Assembly: GCF_902833225.1 (NCBI RefSeq)
Contig: NZ_CADFEI010000001.1
Location: 248,001 to 312,000, forward strand
DNA length: 64,000 bases
Origin: Burkholderia sp. BCC1644
GTDB taxonomy: Bacteria; Pseudomonadota; Gammaproteobacteria; Burkholderiales; Burkholderiaceae
Reading direction: 5' to 3'
In this document: positions 9,250 through 17,769 of the stretch, in pieces
How the letters are laid out: each line of letters opens with the position of its first letter
Numbering within the stretch: position 1 is the stretch's first letter
Position numbers and translations under genes: made by a program
Notes under the pieces: generated by a model
Databases searched by the model: none
The model's input: only the letters and a program-made list of their open reading frames with translations
Told to the model about the DNA's origin: nothing

Positions 9250-10089
9250 TCAGTCGAGCAGGTCGGGTTCGTCGGCGACGACGCGCGCGAACAGGCTGTC
9301 GAACGCATGCAGCGCGCCGTCGGGGCCGCCGATCTGGCCGTGCGTGTGGCGCGCCGTGGCGTGATCGATCGGCTGCGGCGTGCCGGCCGCTTCGGCCAGC
9401 AACTGCGTGTGCGCGGCGTTGTCGAGCGCGATGTACCACCACGCGGCGGCCTCGACCGTCGGGCCGGCCGTCAGGATCCCGTGGTTCTTCAGGATCACGC
9501 CCTTGTGCGTGGTGCCGTCCGGTTTCGCGAGCGCATCGGCGATCCGCGCGCCCTCGCTCGTGTCGACGACCATCCCCGTGAAGTCGTCGAACAGCGCGTG
9601 GTCTTCGTAGAACACGCAGGCGTCCTGCGTGAGCGGATCGAGCGGGCGGCCGAGCGTCGACCACGCCTTGCCGTAGGTCGAATGCGTGTGCGCGGCGGCG
9701 ACGACGTGCGGATGGGCTTCGTGGATCGCCGCATGGATCGCGAACGCGGCCTTGTTCAGCGGCCGCGTGCCGATCGCGGTTTCGCCGCGCGCGTTCACGA
9801 GCAGCAGGTCGGACACCTTGATCTGCGAGAAATGCACGCCGAGCGGATTCACCCAGAAATGGTCGGGCAGCTCCGGATCGCGTGCGGTGATGTGGCCGGC
9901 GAGACCCGACGCGAAACCGAAGCGCGCGAACAGGCGGAACGCGGCCGCGAGCCGCTCCTGACGGTGGCGGCGTTCGGCGGCGATGTCGATGCGCGGCGCG
10001 GGTGCGTCGAACCAGAAATGCTGGCGCGGTGCTTCAGCGAGTTCGAGGCCCGATGCGGTGCGGACGGGCGAGGAAAGGACGGCGGACAT
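9250..10089 (-). CDS. class II aldolase/adducin family protein
   Basis: 279 residues, somewhat longer than fuculose-phosphate aldolase. The class II aldolase fold shows the metal-binding HTH pair in AAAHTHSTYGKAW and the third histidine in KNHGILTAG. The GLAGHITARDP segment near residues 60-70 is the substrate-phosphate loop in the family, though here with a form typical of decarboxylase/aldolase-like members of unknown substrate. It sits between the monooxygenase and binding-protein genes in the operon. It may process a carbonyl product released after desulfonation; that is inference from position. Confidence 0.85.
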   Translation of the reverse strand: MSAVLSSPVRTASGLELAEAPRQHFWFDAPAPRIDIAAERRHRQERLAAAFRLFARFGFASGLAGHITARDPELPDHFWVNPLGVHFSQIKVSDLLLVNARGETAIGTRPLNKAAFAIHAAIHEAHPHVVAAAHTHSTYGKAWSTLGRPLDPLTQDACVFYEDHALFDDFTGMVVDTSEGARIADALAKPDGTTHKGVILKNHGILTAGPTVEAAAWWYIALDNAAHTQLLAEAAGTPQPIDHATARHTHGQIGGPDGALHAFDSLFARVVADEPDLLD

Positions 10090-10112
10090 GATGAGGTATC
10101 GCTCCGTTGGGC

Positions 10113-11198
10113 TCAGGCAGCGTGGCGCGCCGCATCGCGTGCGGCGACGGCGCCGCGCACGCGCGGGATCAGTTCGCGGCCGTAGTCGATCGCGTCTTCC
10201 AGCGGGTCGAAGCCGCGGATCAGGAACGTCGTCACGCCGAGGTCGTAGTAATCGAGCAGCGCGTCGGCGACCTGTTCGGGCGTACCGACGAGCGCCGTCG
10301 AGTTCGATCGCGCGCCGGTGAGCTTCGCGATCTCGGTCCACAGCCGCTTGTCGACGCGCGAGCCGCGATCGGCGGCGGCGAGCAGGCGGCGCGCGCCTTC
10401 GCTTTGCTGCGGGCCGCCGGCACCGAGGCCGGCCGCTTCGCGCAGCCGGCGCGTTTCGTCGAGGATGCGATGCGCGCGCGCCCACGCTTCGTCTTCGGTC
10501 GCGGCGAGGATCGGGCGGAACGACACGGAGAAACGCACCTGCCGGCCGTGCTTCGCGGCTTCGGCGCGCACGCGGGTCGTCAGGTCGCGCACCTGATCGA
10601 GCGATTCACCCCACAGCGCGTAGACGTCCGCGTGCCTGCCGGCCACTTCGAGCGCGGCTTCCGACGCGCCGCCGAAGTAGATCGGCACATGCGGCTGCTG
10701 GAACGGCTTCACTTCCGAAAAGCCCTGCTTGAACCGGTAGTGCGCGCCGTCGTGATCGAACGGCTGCGCCTCGGTCCAGATCCGCCGCAGGATGCCGAGG
10801 TATTCGTCGGTGCGTGCATAACGCGCGTCGTGGTCGAGGAAATCGCCGTCGCGTTGTTGCTCGCTGTCCGAGCCGCCGGAGATGAAGTGCACGGCGAGCC
10901 GGCCGCGGCTGAACTGGTCGAGCGTCGCGATCTGCCGCGCGGCGAGCGTCGGCGCGGTGAAGCCCGGGCGATGCGCGAGCATGAAGTGGATGCGCTCGGT
11001 CGCGGCGGCCGCGAACCCGATCGTCAGCGTTGCCGACGGGCCGGTCGAGTGGTGCGGCACGAGGATCCGGTCGAAGCCGGCCGTTTCGTGGGCGCGCGCG
11101 AAGTCGCGCACGTAGTCGGGATCGACCACGGGGCCGGAGGCCGGGTGGATCTCCGACTGCTTCTGGCTCTGGATCATGCCGATGAATTCGACGCTCAT
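10113..11198 (-). CDS. LLM-class flavin-dependent monooxygenase, SsuD-like
   Basis: 361 residues, close to E. coli SsuD (381). The bacterial luciferase-like barrel is recognisable through RPGFTAPTLAARQIATLD, the RGRLAVHFISGG flavin-site stretch, DFLDHDARY, and QPHVPIYFGGAS. These enzymes use reduced FMN from a partner reductase and oxygen to cleave the C-S bond of alkanesulfonates, giving an aldehyde and sulfite. No flavin reductase gene is visible in the operon. The ATG at 11198 follows a good ribosome site (CCGGAGACCCAG); earlier in-frame codons have none. First gene of the seven-gene leftward operon ending at 4053. Confidence 0.88.
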   Translation of the reverse strand: MSVEFIGMIQSQKQSEIHPASGPVVDPDYVRDFARAHETAGFDRILVPHHSTGPSATLTIGFAAAATERIHFMLAHRPGFTAPTLAARQIATLDQFSRGRLAVHFISGGSDSEQQRDGDFLDHDARYARTDEYLGILRRIWTEAQPFDHDGAHYRFKQGFSEVKPFQQPHVPIYFGGASEAALEVAGRHADVYALWGESLDQVRDLTTRVRAEAAKHGRQVRFSVSFRPILAATEDEAWARAHRILDETRRLREAAGLGAGGPQQSEGARRLLAAADRGSRVDKRLWTEIAKLTGARSNSTALVGTPEQVADALLDYYDLGVTTFLIRGFDPLEDAIDYGRELIPRVRGAVAARDAARHAA

Positions 11199-11507
11199 CT
11201 GGGTCTCCGGTGCAGGGATGTCCCGGCGCACGGCCGGGCAGGAATGGAGCGCAGGTTAACGCCGCGATCATGCGAAATGGAAATAATCAATCCCGATTTG
11301 AATATCAGATTTGCATGGTTTGGGCCCGTGTGCGCTGCGCATACGCTGTGGGCTCACGAACGATCGGGCGCGCGGGCGCCAGCGAATCCGGCGCTGCGCG
11401 TTCCGGATCGCCGGCGTTGCGAGACGCCACGCGGCGATCGATTGCCGCGCCTGCCGTCTTTCCGTCGCGCTTGCCGCCTGTCCGTATTACCCAGGGAATC
11501 CGTTTCG
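11199..11507. promoter_or_regulatory. divergent promoter region of the organosulfur genes
   Basis: 309 bases between the monooxygenase gene (leftward) and the acyl-CoA-dehydrogenase-like gene (rightward). The stretch around 11270-11315 is distinctly A+T-rich and contains two direct copies of GATTTG at 11295-11300 and 11308-11313, 13 bases apart, a plausible regulator or promoter region. A CCCGG/CCGGG inverted pair lies at about 11223-11239. No gene is visible. Control by CysB or a Cbl-like regulator is expected for such operons but no proven site can be read. Confidence 0.5.
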
Positions 11508-12842
11508 ATGTCCGCCAGCCTTGCCGCTTCCTCGCCGTCACCGCAGCCAGCGCTGCGCCTCCTGCCTGCCGACGATGCCGACCGCGCGAACGACGCGCGC
11601 GTCGCCGCGCTGCTCGACCGTCTCGCGCCCGAACTCGCGGCGGATGCGGCCCGCAATGACGTCGACGGCCGTTTTCCGCACGAGAACTTCGCACGCCTGC
11701 ATCGTGCGGGGTTGATTGCGCAGGTCGTGCCGCGCGAACATGGCGGCGGCGGTGCGACGCTCGCTCGGGCGAGCCGGATCGTGGCCGCCGTCGCGCGGGC
11801 CGATCCGGCAACGGCGCTGGTGCTGACGATGACCTACCTGCAGCATCGCGCGCTCGGCCGCGCCGACAACCGCTGGCCGGCCCAGGTGCGGCGCGCGGTG
11901 TTCGACAGCGCCGTCGCGCACGGCGCGCTGATCAACGCGTTGCGCGTCGAGCCGGCGCTCGGCTCGCCGTCACGCGGCGGCTTGCCGGCGACCATTGCAC
12001 GGCGCGACGGTGACGGCTGGAAGCTGTCCGGCCACAAGCTGTACAGCACCGGCATCCCGGCGCTGCGCTGGCTGGCCGTGTGGGCGCGCACCGATGAACC
12101 GGAGCCGCGCGTCGGCGTGTTCCTCGTGCCGCGCGACCGCGATGCCGATGGCGACCGCATCCGCGTGATCGAAAGCTGGAACCACCTCGGTTTGCGTGCG
12201 TCGGGCAGTCACGAAGTCGTGTTCGACGATGTGCGGCTGCCGGCCGATCACGCGGTCGACGTGCGCGCACCCGAGGCATGGGCCGTGTCGGCCGCAACCC
12301 ATGCGGATGCCGACGCGCAGGCCGACCAGCAGGCGTGGATGGTCGCGCTGCTCGGCAGCCTGTACGACGCGGTCGCGCGGGCGTCGCGAGACTGGCTGGT
12401 CGGATTCGCGACGACGCGTGCGCCGAGCGGGCTCGGTGCACCGCTCGCGACGTTGCCGCGCGTGCAGGAAGCGGTCGGCGAAATCGAGGGCTGGCTGCAT
12501 GCGAACCGCGTGCTCCTCGACGATCACATCGTGCGCACCGACGCGGGCACCGCACCGCCGGTGACGACGAGCGGCCTCGTCAAGCGGACCGTGACCGAGC
12601 AGGCGATCCGCACGGTGGAGCAGGCGCTGAAGCTGTCGGGCAATCACGGGTTGAGTCGCGCCAATCCGCTCGAGCGCCACTATCGCGACGTGCTGTGCAG
12701 CCGCGTGCATACGCCGCAGGACGACGCGATCGCGGTGGCGGCGGGGCGGGCGGTGCTCGACGCGGCAAGCGCGAGCAGGATGAAGGCCGGGACTGAGGAA
12801 GCGTCACGCAGCGAGGTCGAACGCGGTCGACCCGATGCGTGA
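11508..12842 (+). CDS. acyl-CoA dehydrogenase-like flavoprotein (SfnC/DszC-like)
   Basis: 444 residues. The three-part acyl-CoA dehydrogenase fold is clear: N-terminal helices with FARLHRAGLIAQVVPREHGG, a middle beta domain with GHKLYSTGIPAL and WNHLGLRASGSHEV, and a C-terminal helical domain with LKLSGNHGLSRANPLERHYRDV. Relatives next to sulfonate genes (SfnC, DszC and similar) act as flavin-dependent monooxygenases on sulfur compounds rather than as dehydrogenases. It is divergent from the SsuD-like operon, so I favour a role in organosulfur oxidation; a true acyl-CoA substrate cannot be excluded. The ATG at 11508 gives the usual N-terminal length. Confidence 0.8.
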   Translation: MSASLAASSPSPQPALRLLPADDADRANDARVAALLDRLAPELAADAARNDVDGRFPHENFARLHRAGLIAQVVPREHGGGGATLARASRIVAAVARADPATALVLTMTYLQHRALGRADNRWPAQVRRAVFDSAVAHGALINALRVEPALGSPSRGGLPATIARRDGDGWKLSGHKLYSTGIPALRWLAVWARTDEPEPRVGVFLVPRDRDADGDRIRVIESWNHLGLRASGSHEVVFDDVRLPADHAVDVRAPEAWAVSAATHADADAQADQQAWMVALLGSLYDAVARASRDWLVGFATTRAPSGLGAPLATLPRVQEAVGEIEGWLHANRVLLDDHIVRTDAGTAPPVTTSGLVKRTVTEQAIRTVEQALKLSGNHGLSRANPLERHYRDVLCSRVHTPQDDAIAVAAGRAVLDAASASRMKAGTEEASRSEVERGRPDA

Positions 12843-12903
12843 GCGCGGCCGGGTTGCCGCGCCGGGAAACCGGGCGGCGCGCTGCAGTTGCCGCCTGGTC
12901 CGG

Positions 12904-13821
12904 TCAGGCGGCCTTGCCGTGCGACTGTTCGGGCACTGCGAACGCCGTGCGCGCATGCGCGGCGACGGCCGCGAGCGGCGCATCTAGGCGCGCCGCATCG
13001 TGCCGGCGCAGCAGCCACAGGTCGATCTGCGGCTTGAAATCGGCGAGCGGCACGATGTCGAGCGCATCGCGCAGCGGGCTGCCTTCGACGAGCGGCAGCG
13101 GCATCAGCCCGATGCCGAAGCCGTTCGCGACGCTCTGCAGTTGCAGGTCGCGGCCGTAGGTGTCGAGCGTGACCGGCATCGGCAGGCCCTGCGCGTCGAG
13201 CGCACGCCGCAGGCCCGCGCGAAAGCCGCAGCCGTCGGGATTGAGCACCCAGCCGCGCGCGTGGCAGTCGGCGAGCCGGTAGCTGCGGCGCGGCCAGTCG
13301 CCCTTGCGGCCGACCGCGACGAGCCGCGTGGTCAGCAGCCGTTCGCCCTCGACCTGCGCCGGCAGCACCATTTCGCGTGCGAGAAACACGAGCGCCGCAT
13401 CGAGTTCGCGGCGCGCGACACGCTCGACGAGCATGCCGCCCCAGGCCGTCGTGACCTGCGTCGCGAGTGCGGGCCATTGCGCGGCGAGTTCGGCGATCAG
13501 CGCGGGCAGCATCAGTTCGCCGAGCCCTTGCGTGAGCCCGATCCGGAATTCGCCGGCGGGCGGCTGCTCGCCGGCCGTCAGCTCGCGCAGCGCATCGACT
13601 TCGCGCAGGATCGCGCGACACTGCTCGAAGACCTGCCGGCCGATGTCGGTCGGGCGCGGCGGTTTCGTGTTGCGGTCGAGCAGGATCACGCCGAGCGCTT
13701 CCTCGAGATTCTGGACGCGCCGCGTGATCGCGGGCTGCGTCATCCCGAGCTCGGCCGCGGCCTGGCTCAGGGTCTGGCAGCGGACGACCGCTGCAAAAGC
13801 GTCGATATCGCTAATTTTCAT
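12904..13821 (-). CDS. LysR-family transcriptional regulator
   Basis: 305 residues, standard length. The N-terminal helix-turn-helix (about 5-62) reads AAVVRCQTLSQAAAELGMTQ then ITRRVQNLEEALG. The remaining part is the two-lobed effector-binding domain. The start at 13821 was chosen because the HTH begins at once; further upstream in-frame codons run into the divergent gene. It is transcribed away from the cysteine-dioxygenase-like gene, 74 bases away, and probably controls that gene and perhaps the rhodanese gene behind it. Effector unknown; a sulfur amino acid metabolite is a reasonable guess. Confidence 0.88.
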   Translation of the reverse strand: MKISDIDAFAAVVRCQTLSQAAAELGMTQPAITRRVQNLEEALGVILLDRNTKPPRPTDIGRQVFEQCRAILREVDALRELTAGEQPPAGEFRIGLTQGLGELMLPALIAELAAQWPALATQVTTAWGGMLVERVARRELDAALVFLAREMVLPAQVEGERLLTTRLVAVGRKGDWPRRSYRLADCHARGWVLNPDGCGFRAGLRRALDAQGLPMPVTLDTYGRDLQLQSVANGFGIGLMPLPLVEGSPLRDALDIVPLADFKPQIDLWLLRRHDAARLDAPLAAVAAHARTAFAVPEQSHGKAA

Positions 13822-13860
13822 GTTTGTTCTGCATGGTCTTTCGGGTGCATCATGACGATC

Positions 13861-13883
13861 CATCATATTCGGCATCATATTCG
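13861..13883 (+). promoter_or_regulatory. direct repeats in the LysR/cysteine-dioxygenase intergenic region
   Basis: Two copies of CATCATATTCG at 13861-13871 and 13873-13883, the second running into the GAGGAG ribosome site of the dioxygenase gene. They are the most striking motif in the 74-base divergent gap, and a possible site for the LysR protein or another repressor. Confidence 0.4.
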
Positions 13884-13895
13884 AGGAGACAGCCG

Positions 13896-14462
13896 ATGAG
13901 TACGCTTTCGTTGCAGCAGACGCCGCTGCGTCCGTTCGTCGACGGCCTGGGCGCGCTGCTCGCATCCGGCGCGAACGAGGCGCGCATTCTCGACGAGGGC
14001 GGCGCGCTGCTCGCCGCGCTCGTCGAACACGACGACTGGTTGCCCGACGCGTTCGCGCAGCCCGATCCCGAGCGCTATCGGCAATACCTGCTGCATCTCG
14101 ACCCGGACGAGCGGTTCTCGGTCGTCAGCTTCGTGTGGGGGCCCGGCCAGGCGACGCCGATCCACAACCACACGGTGTGGGGGCTGATCGGGATGCTGCG
14201 CGGCGGCGAGTTCTCGCAGCCGTACCGGTTCGACGCAGCGGGCAAGCCGGTGGCGGCGGGCGACGCCGTGCGGCTGGCGCCGGGCGAGGTCGAGGCCGTG
14301 TCGCCGCGCATCGGCGACGTCCATCGCGTGACCAACGCGTTTGCCGACCAGGTGTCGATCAGCATCCACGTGTACGGCGCGAACATCGGCAAGGTCGAAC
14401 GCGCGGTGTTCCTGGACGACGGCACCGTGAAGCCTTTCGTGTCAGGCTATTCGAATGCCTGA
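13896..14462 (+). CDS. cysteine dioxygenase family protein (thiol dioxygenase)
   Basis: 188 residues, a typical bacterial thiol dioxygenase length. The cupin barrel carries the three-histidine iron site: His90 and His92 in TPIHNHTVWG and His143 in GDVHRVTN; a tyrosine follows in ISIHVYG at 160. The protein contains no cysteine, so the Cys-Tyr crosslink of mammalian cysteine dioxygenase is impossible, as in most bacterial members. It would oxidise cysteine or 3-mercaptopropionate to the sulfinate in the cytoplasm. A strong ribosome site (GAGGAGA) precedes the ATG. It is followed after 105 bases by the rhodanese gene, suggesting a thiol/sulfinate pathway. Confidence 0.88.
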   Translation: MSTLSLQQTPLRPFVDGLGALLASGANEARILDEGGALLAALVEHDDWLPDAFAQPDPERYRQYLLHLDPDERFSVVSFVWGPGQATPIHNHTVWGLIGMLRGGEFSQPYRFDAAGKPVAAGDAVRLAPGEVEAVSPRIGDVHRVTNAFADQVSISIHVYGANIGKVERAVFLDDGTVKPFVSGYSNA

Positions 14463-14567
14463 CGCAACGCCCGTCGGCGTAGCCCGTTGCGGGTGCGCGC
14501 CGGCAGGCTCAAGACCGATCCGTTTCGCTTTCTTCACCGACTTCAACGTATTCAACACAGAGACATC

Positions 14568-16193
14568 GTGACGCAATCCGCCGATTCCCTTTCCCGTTTT
14601 CCCGTCGCGTCGTACCAGGACGTACGCGCACGCCTGCTGGCCCGCGACGAGCTCGCGCTGATCGACGTACGCGAGGAAGATCCGTACGCGCAAGGCCATC
14701 CGCTGTGGGCCGCCAACTTTCCGCTGTCGAAGCTCGAACTCGACGCGTGGACGCGTATTCCGCGCCGCGACACGCCGATCGTCGTGTTCGGCGAAGCGCT
14801 CGGCGAGGATCTCGCGCCGCGCGCGGCCGAGAAGCTCGCGCAGCTCGGCTATACCGACGTGCGGTTGCTCGACGGCGGTCTCGCCGGCTGGCAGGCCGCG
14901 GGCGGCGAACTGTTCATCGACGTGAACGTGCCGAGCAAGTCGTTCGGCGAATGGGTCGAGGCCGAGCGCCATACGCCGTCGCTGTCCGCGCAGGAGGTGC
15001 AGGCGCTGATCGATGCGAAGGCCGATGTCGTGATCGTCGACGCGCGCCGGTTCGACGAATACCAGACGATGAACATCCCGACCTCGACGAGCGTGCCGGG
15101 CGCGGAACTCGTGCTGCGCGTGCGCGCGCTCGCGCCGAATCCGCAAACGCAGGTGGTCGTCAACTGCGCGGGCCGCACGCGCAGCATCATCGGCACGCAG
15201 TCGCTCGTCAACGCGGGGCTGCCGAATCCGGTCGCGGCACTGCGCAACGGCACGATCGGCTGGACGCTCGCGGGTCAGGCGCTCGAGCGCGGCGCCGCAC
15301 GCCGTTTTCCGGACGAGATCGACGCGGCGCAGCGCGCGGACGCGCGTCAGGCCGCGCGCGCGGTGGCCGAACGCGCCGGCGTGCCGCGTATCGCGCTGGC
15401 CGACGTCGCCGCGCTCGACGAACCGGGCCGCACGCTGTACCGCTTCGACGTGCGTACGCCGGAGGAATACGAAGCCGGCCACCTGCCGGGTTTCCTGAGC
15501 ACGCCGGGCGGCCAGCTCGTGCAGGAAACCGATCATCACGCGGCCGTGCGCGGCGCACGGATCGTGCTCGCCGACGACGACGGCGTGCGCGCGGACATGA
15601 CCGCCTCATGGCTCGCGCAGATGGGCTGGGACGTGCGCGTCGTGGCGCCGGCCGGCGAGGCTGCGTCCGGCGAGCGCGGCCAGCCGCCGCGCGACGTGCC
15701 GGTGCCGCCGCCCGCGACCGACGTGTCGCCCGCGACGCTCGCGGGCTGGCTGAAGGAGGCTGCGCCCGGCGAACTCGCGATCGTCGACGTGACGGCCAGC
15801 GCGAATTACGTGAAGCGCCATATTCCGGGCGCGTGGTTCGCCGTGCGCGCGCAGTTGCGCGATGCGCTCGCGGCGATTCCGCCCGCGAAGCGTTATGTGT
15901 TCACGTGCGGATCGAGCCTGCTGGCGCGGTTTGCGGCGGACGATGCGCGTGCGCTGCTGCCGGCGTCGGCCAGCCTCTCGGTCCTGACCGGCGGCACGGC
16001 CGCGTGGATCGACGCCGGGCTGCCGCTCGAAAGCGGCGAGACGCATCTCGCGTCCGCGCGTGTCGACCGCTACCGGCGCCCGTACGAAGGCACCGACAAC
16101 GCGGCGGCCGCGATGCAGGCGTATCTCGACTGGGAATACGGGCTGGTCGATCAGCTGAAGCGGGACGGTACGCACCACTTCAACGTGATCTGA
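14568..16193 (+). CDS. multi-domain rhodanese-like sulfurtransferase
   Basis: 541 residues with four consecutive rhodanese-like domains (about 15-120, 140-240, 265-370 and 390-500). Each has the opening ALIDVRE, VVIVDAR, RFDVRT or AIVDVT segment. Only the second (VNCAGRTRS) and fourth (FTCGSSLLAR) retain an active-site cysteine; the first and third have no cysteine in the loop and are probably structural. The start is taken as GTG at 14568, directly before the first domain, since upstream in-frame codons lie in the dioxygenase trailer. Located behind the cysteine-dioxygenase-like gene, it probably moves sulfane sulfur or processes thiosulfate-like products. Similar proteins accompany sulfur genes in Burkholderia. 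Confidence 0.85.
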   Translation: MTQSADSLSRFPVASYQDVRARLLARDELALIDVREEDPYAQGHPLWAANFPLSKLELDAWTRIPRRDTPIVVFGEALGEDLAPRAAEKLAQLGYTDVRLLDGGLAGWQAAGGELFIDVNVPSKSFGEWVEAERHTPSLSAQEVQALIDAKADVVIVDARRFDEYQTMNIPTSTSVPGAELVLRVRALAPNPQTQVVVNCAGRTRSIIGTQSLVNAGLPNPVAALRNGTIGWTLAGQALERGAARRFPDEIDAAQRADARQAARAVAERAGVPRIALADVAALDEPGRTLYRFDVRTPEEYEAGHLPGFLSTPGGQLVQETDHHAAVRGARIVLADDDGVRADMTASWLAQMGWDVRVVAPAGEAASGERGQPPRDVPVPPPATDVSPATLAGWLKEAAPGELAIVDVTASANYVKRHIPGAWFAVRAQLRDALAAIPPAKRYVFTCGSSLLARFAADDARALLPASASLSVLTGGTAAWIDAGLPLESGETHLASARVDRYRRPYEGTDNAAAAMQAYLDWEYGLVDQLKRDGTHHFNVI

Positions 16194-16205
16194 CCGAGTC
16201 GTTGC

Positions 16206-16244
16206 AACCGGGCGCGACGCGCGCGTCGTGCGCGGCGCCCGGTT
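16206..16244. terminator. hairpin between convergent genes
   Basis: Perfect 10-bp stem AACCGGGCGC/GCGCCCGGTT with an internal CG-rich loop, in the 59-base gap between the convergent rhodanese and glycerophosphodiesterase genes. No T-run follows on either strand, so it is a probable but unproven bidirectional terminator. Confidence 0.4.
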
Positions 16245-16252
16245 CGCGCATG

Positions 16253-17395
16253 TCAGCGCTTGAACGTATCGACGGCCGTGCGGCCGACGGCCGGATCGTC
16301 GGTGAAGAAGCCGTCGATGCCCGCGCGCAGGTAGGCCTGGATCTCGCGCACCGAGCCGGCCGTGTTGCGCGTGGCCGGCGTGCCGCCGTCCTTCAGCGAC
16401 GCGGGCAGGAAATTGTTCTCCGGGCGGAACGTGTACGGATGCACGACGAGGCCGGCCTCGTGCGCATAGCGCACGTACGGCGTCGGCTGCTGCAGCGTGC
16501 CGTCCGCGGCGACCGCGATGATCGACGTCTTGTACGGGCCGACGCCGTTCGCATAGGTCGCGATCTCGCGCATGCCGTCGCGCGTCGACAGGTCGCCGTA
16601 GGTGCGCTTGTCGTTCGCCTTCACGAAGTCGTACGGGCGCTGGCCGGCTTCGTCCATCAGCTGCACGAGCTTCCAGTTCGGCTGGCTCGACTTGATCCGG
16701 TTGCGGATCGACTTCAGGTTCGCGACCTCGAACGACTGGATGTAGACGGTCGCCGTGCGCGACGTGTACGTATCCTTCAGCAGCGCATCGACGAGGCGAT
16801 CCTCGAGCGGCAGGTTGATCGACTGGAAGTAGGTCGGATGCTTGGTTTCCGGGTACAGGTGGATCGTGCGGCCGGTCTGCGCGGACATCTGCTTCGCGAG
16901 CGCGACGATCTCGTCGAACGTCGGGATCTCGAACTGGTCGTTGTACGCGGTGTTCGCGGGGCGAATCTGCGGAATGCGCTCGCGAGCCCGCAGCGTCTTC
17001 AGCTCGGCCAGCGTGAAATCCTCGGTGAACCAGCCGGTCAGCTGCGCGCCGTCGATCGTCTTGGTCGCCTTGCGGCTCGCGAATTGCGGCAGCACGGACA
17101 CGTTCGTCGTGCCCGAGATCTCGTTCTCGTGGCGCGCGACCAGCACGCCATCGCTCGTCGACACGAGGTCGGGCTCGATCACGTCCGCGCCGTCCTCGAT
17201 CGCCTTGCGGTACGACGCCAGCGTGTGTTCGGGGCGCAGCGCGCTCGCGCCGCGATGGCCGACCACCTGGACCTTCGCGGAAATCGGCTGCGTGGGATCG
17301 GACGCCACGTCGTCGCCGCCGCACGCGGCGAGCAGAAACGCGGCGGCACAGGCGAGAGGGACGAAGCGCGGGGAGGTCGGGCGCTTGAAGAGCAT
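16253..17395 (-). CDS. glpQ: glycerophosphodiester phosphodiesterase, lipoprotein form
   Basis: 380 residues. The N-terminal leader ends in the lipobox LLAAC with Cys25, so the enzyme is predicted to be lipid-anchored in the envelope. The GDPD barrel starts with VVGHRGASALRPEHT (His47, Arg48) and has DVIEPDLVSTSDGVLVARHE with the metal-binding Glu and Asp and the second catalytic His. It hydrolyses glycerophosphodiesters from phospholipids to glycerol-3-phosphate and alcohol. The length fits the GlpQ group rather than the short cytoplasmic UgpQ. It stands alone, divergent from the squalene/phytoene synthase gene. Confidence 0.9.
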   Translation of the reverse strand: MLFKRPTSPRFVPLACAAAFLLAACGGDDVASDPTQPISAKVQVVGHRGASALRPEHTLASYRKAIEDGADVIEPDLVSTSDGVLVARHENEISGTTNVSVLPQFASRKATKTIDGAQLTGWFTEDFTLAELKTLRARERIPQIRPANTAYNDQFEIPTFDEIVALAKQMSAQTGRTIHLYPETKHPTYFQSINLPLEDRLVDALLKDTYTSRTATVYIQSFEVANLKSIRNRIKSSQPNWKLVQLMDEAGQRPYDFVKANDKRTYGDLSTRDGMREIATYANGVGPYKTSIIAVAADGTLQQPTPYVRYAHEAGLVVHPYTFRPENNFLPASLKDGGTPATRNTAGSVREIQAYLRAGIDGFFTDDPAVGRTAVDTFKR

Positions 17396-17769
17396 GTCGA
17401 TGAACCTTCGAAACGGGAGTCGGAAAAGGGCGGTCGCTCCGGCGGCGTGGCTGTCGTGCCGTGCCGAGGGAATCGAACGGTGCGCGATCGTCGCATCGAA
17501 TAATTACATATGTATTACTTCGACCTTTCCGTTGCCATTTTTCAGGGCACGATGCCCGTGGCTGGCCCCTTGACGATGGCCGGGCGGGTGCGGCAATCCG
17601 GCCGCCGCAGGCAGGCCGCACGCCGGATGCACTAAACTTGCGGGAATTTTGCATCGCTGCGCCGGGGCCGACGCCCGTCCGGCGCGACGATGCGGCGACT
17701 CGCGGGCCGGCGCGGGCGTCCGGCGCCCGTGTGCGACCGGGGCCCGCGCCGGCCGATTTTTCCCGACCC
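17396..17769. promoter_or_regulatory. divergent promoter region, glpQ and squalene/phytoene synthase
   Basis: 374 bases without a gene. A short A+T-rich island at about 17498-17520 contains TAATTACATATGTATTA, a near-palindrome, and is the best candidate for promoter or operator sequence of the glpQ-like gene. The rest is G+C-rich and featureless to me. Confidence 0.4.

Noticed and set aside
10107..11507. In-frame upstream extension of the acyl-CoA-dehydrogenase-like gene
   Set aside because: The extension is antisense to the SsuD-like gene; homology and length place the start at 11508.
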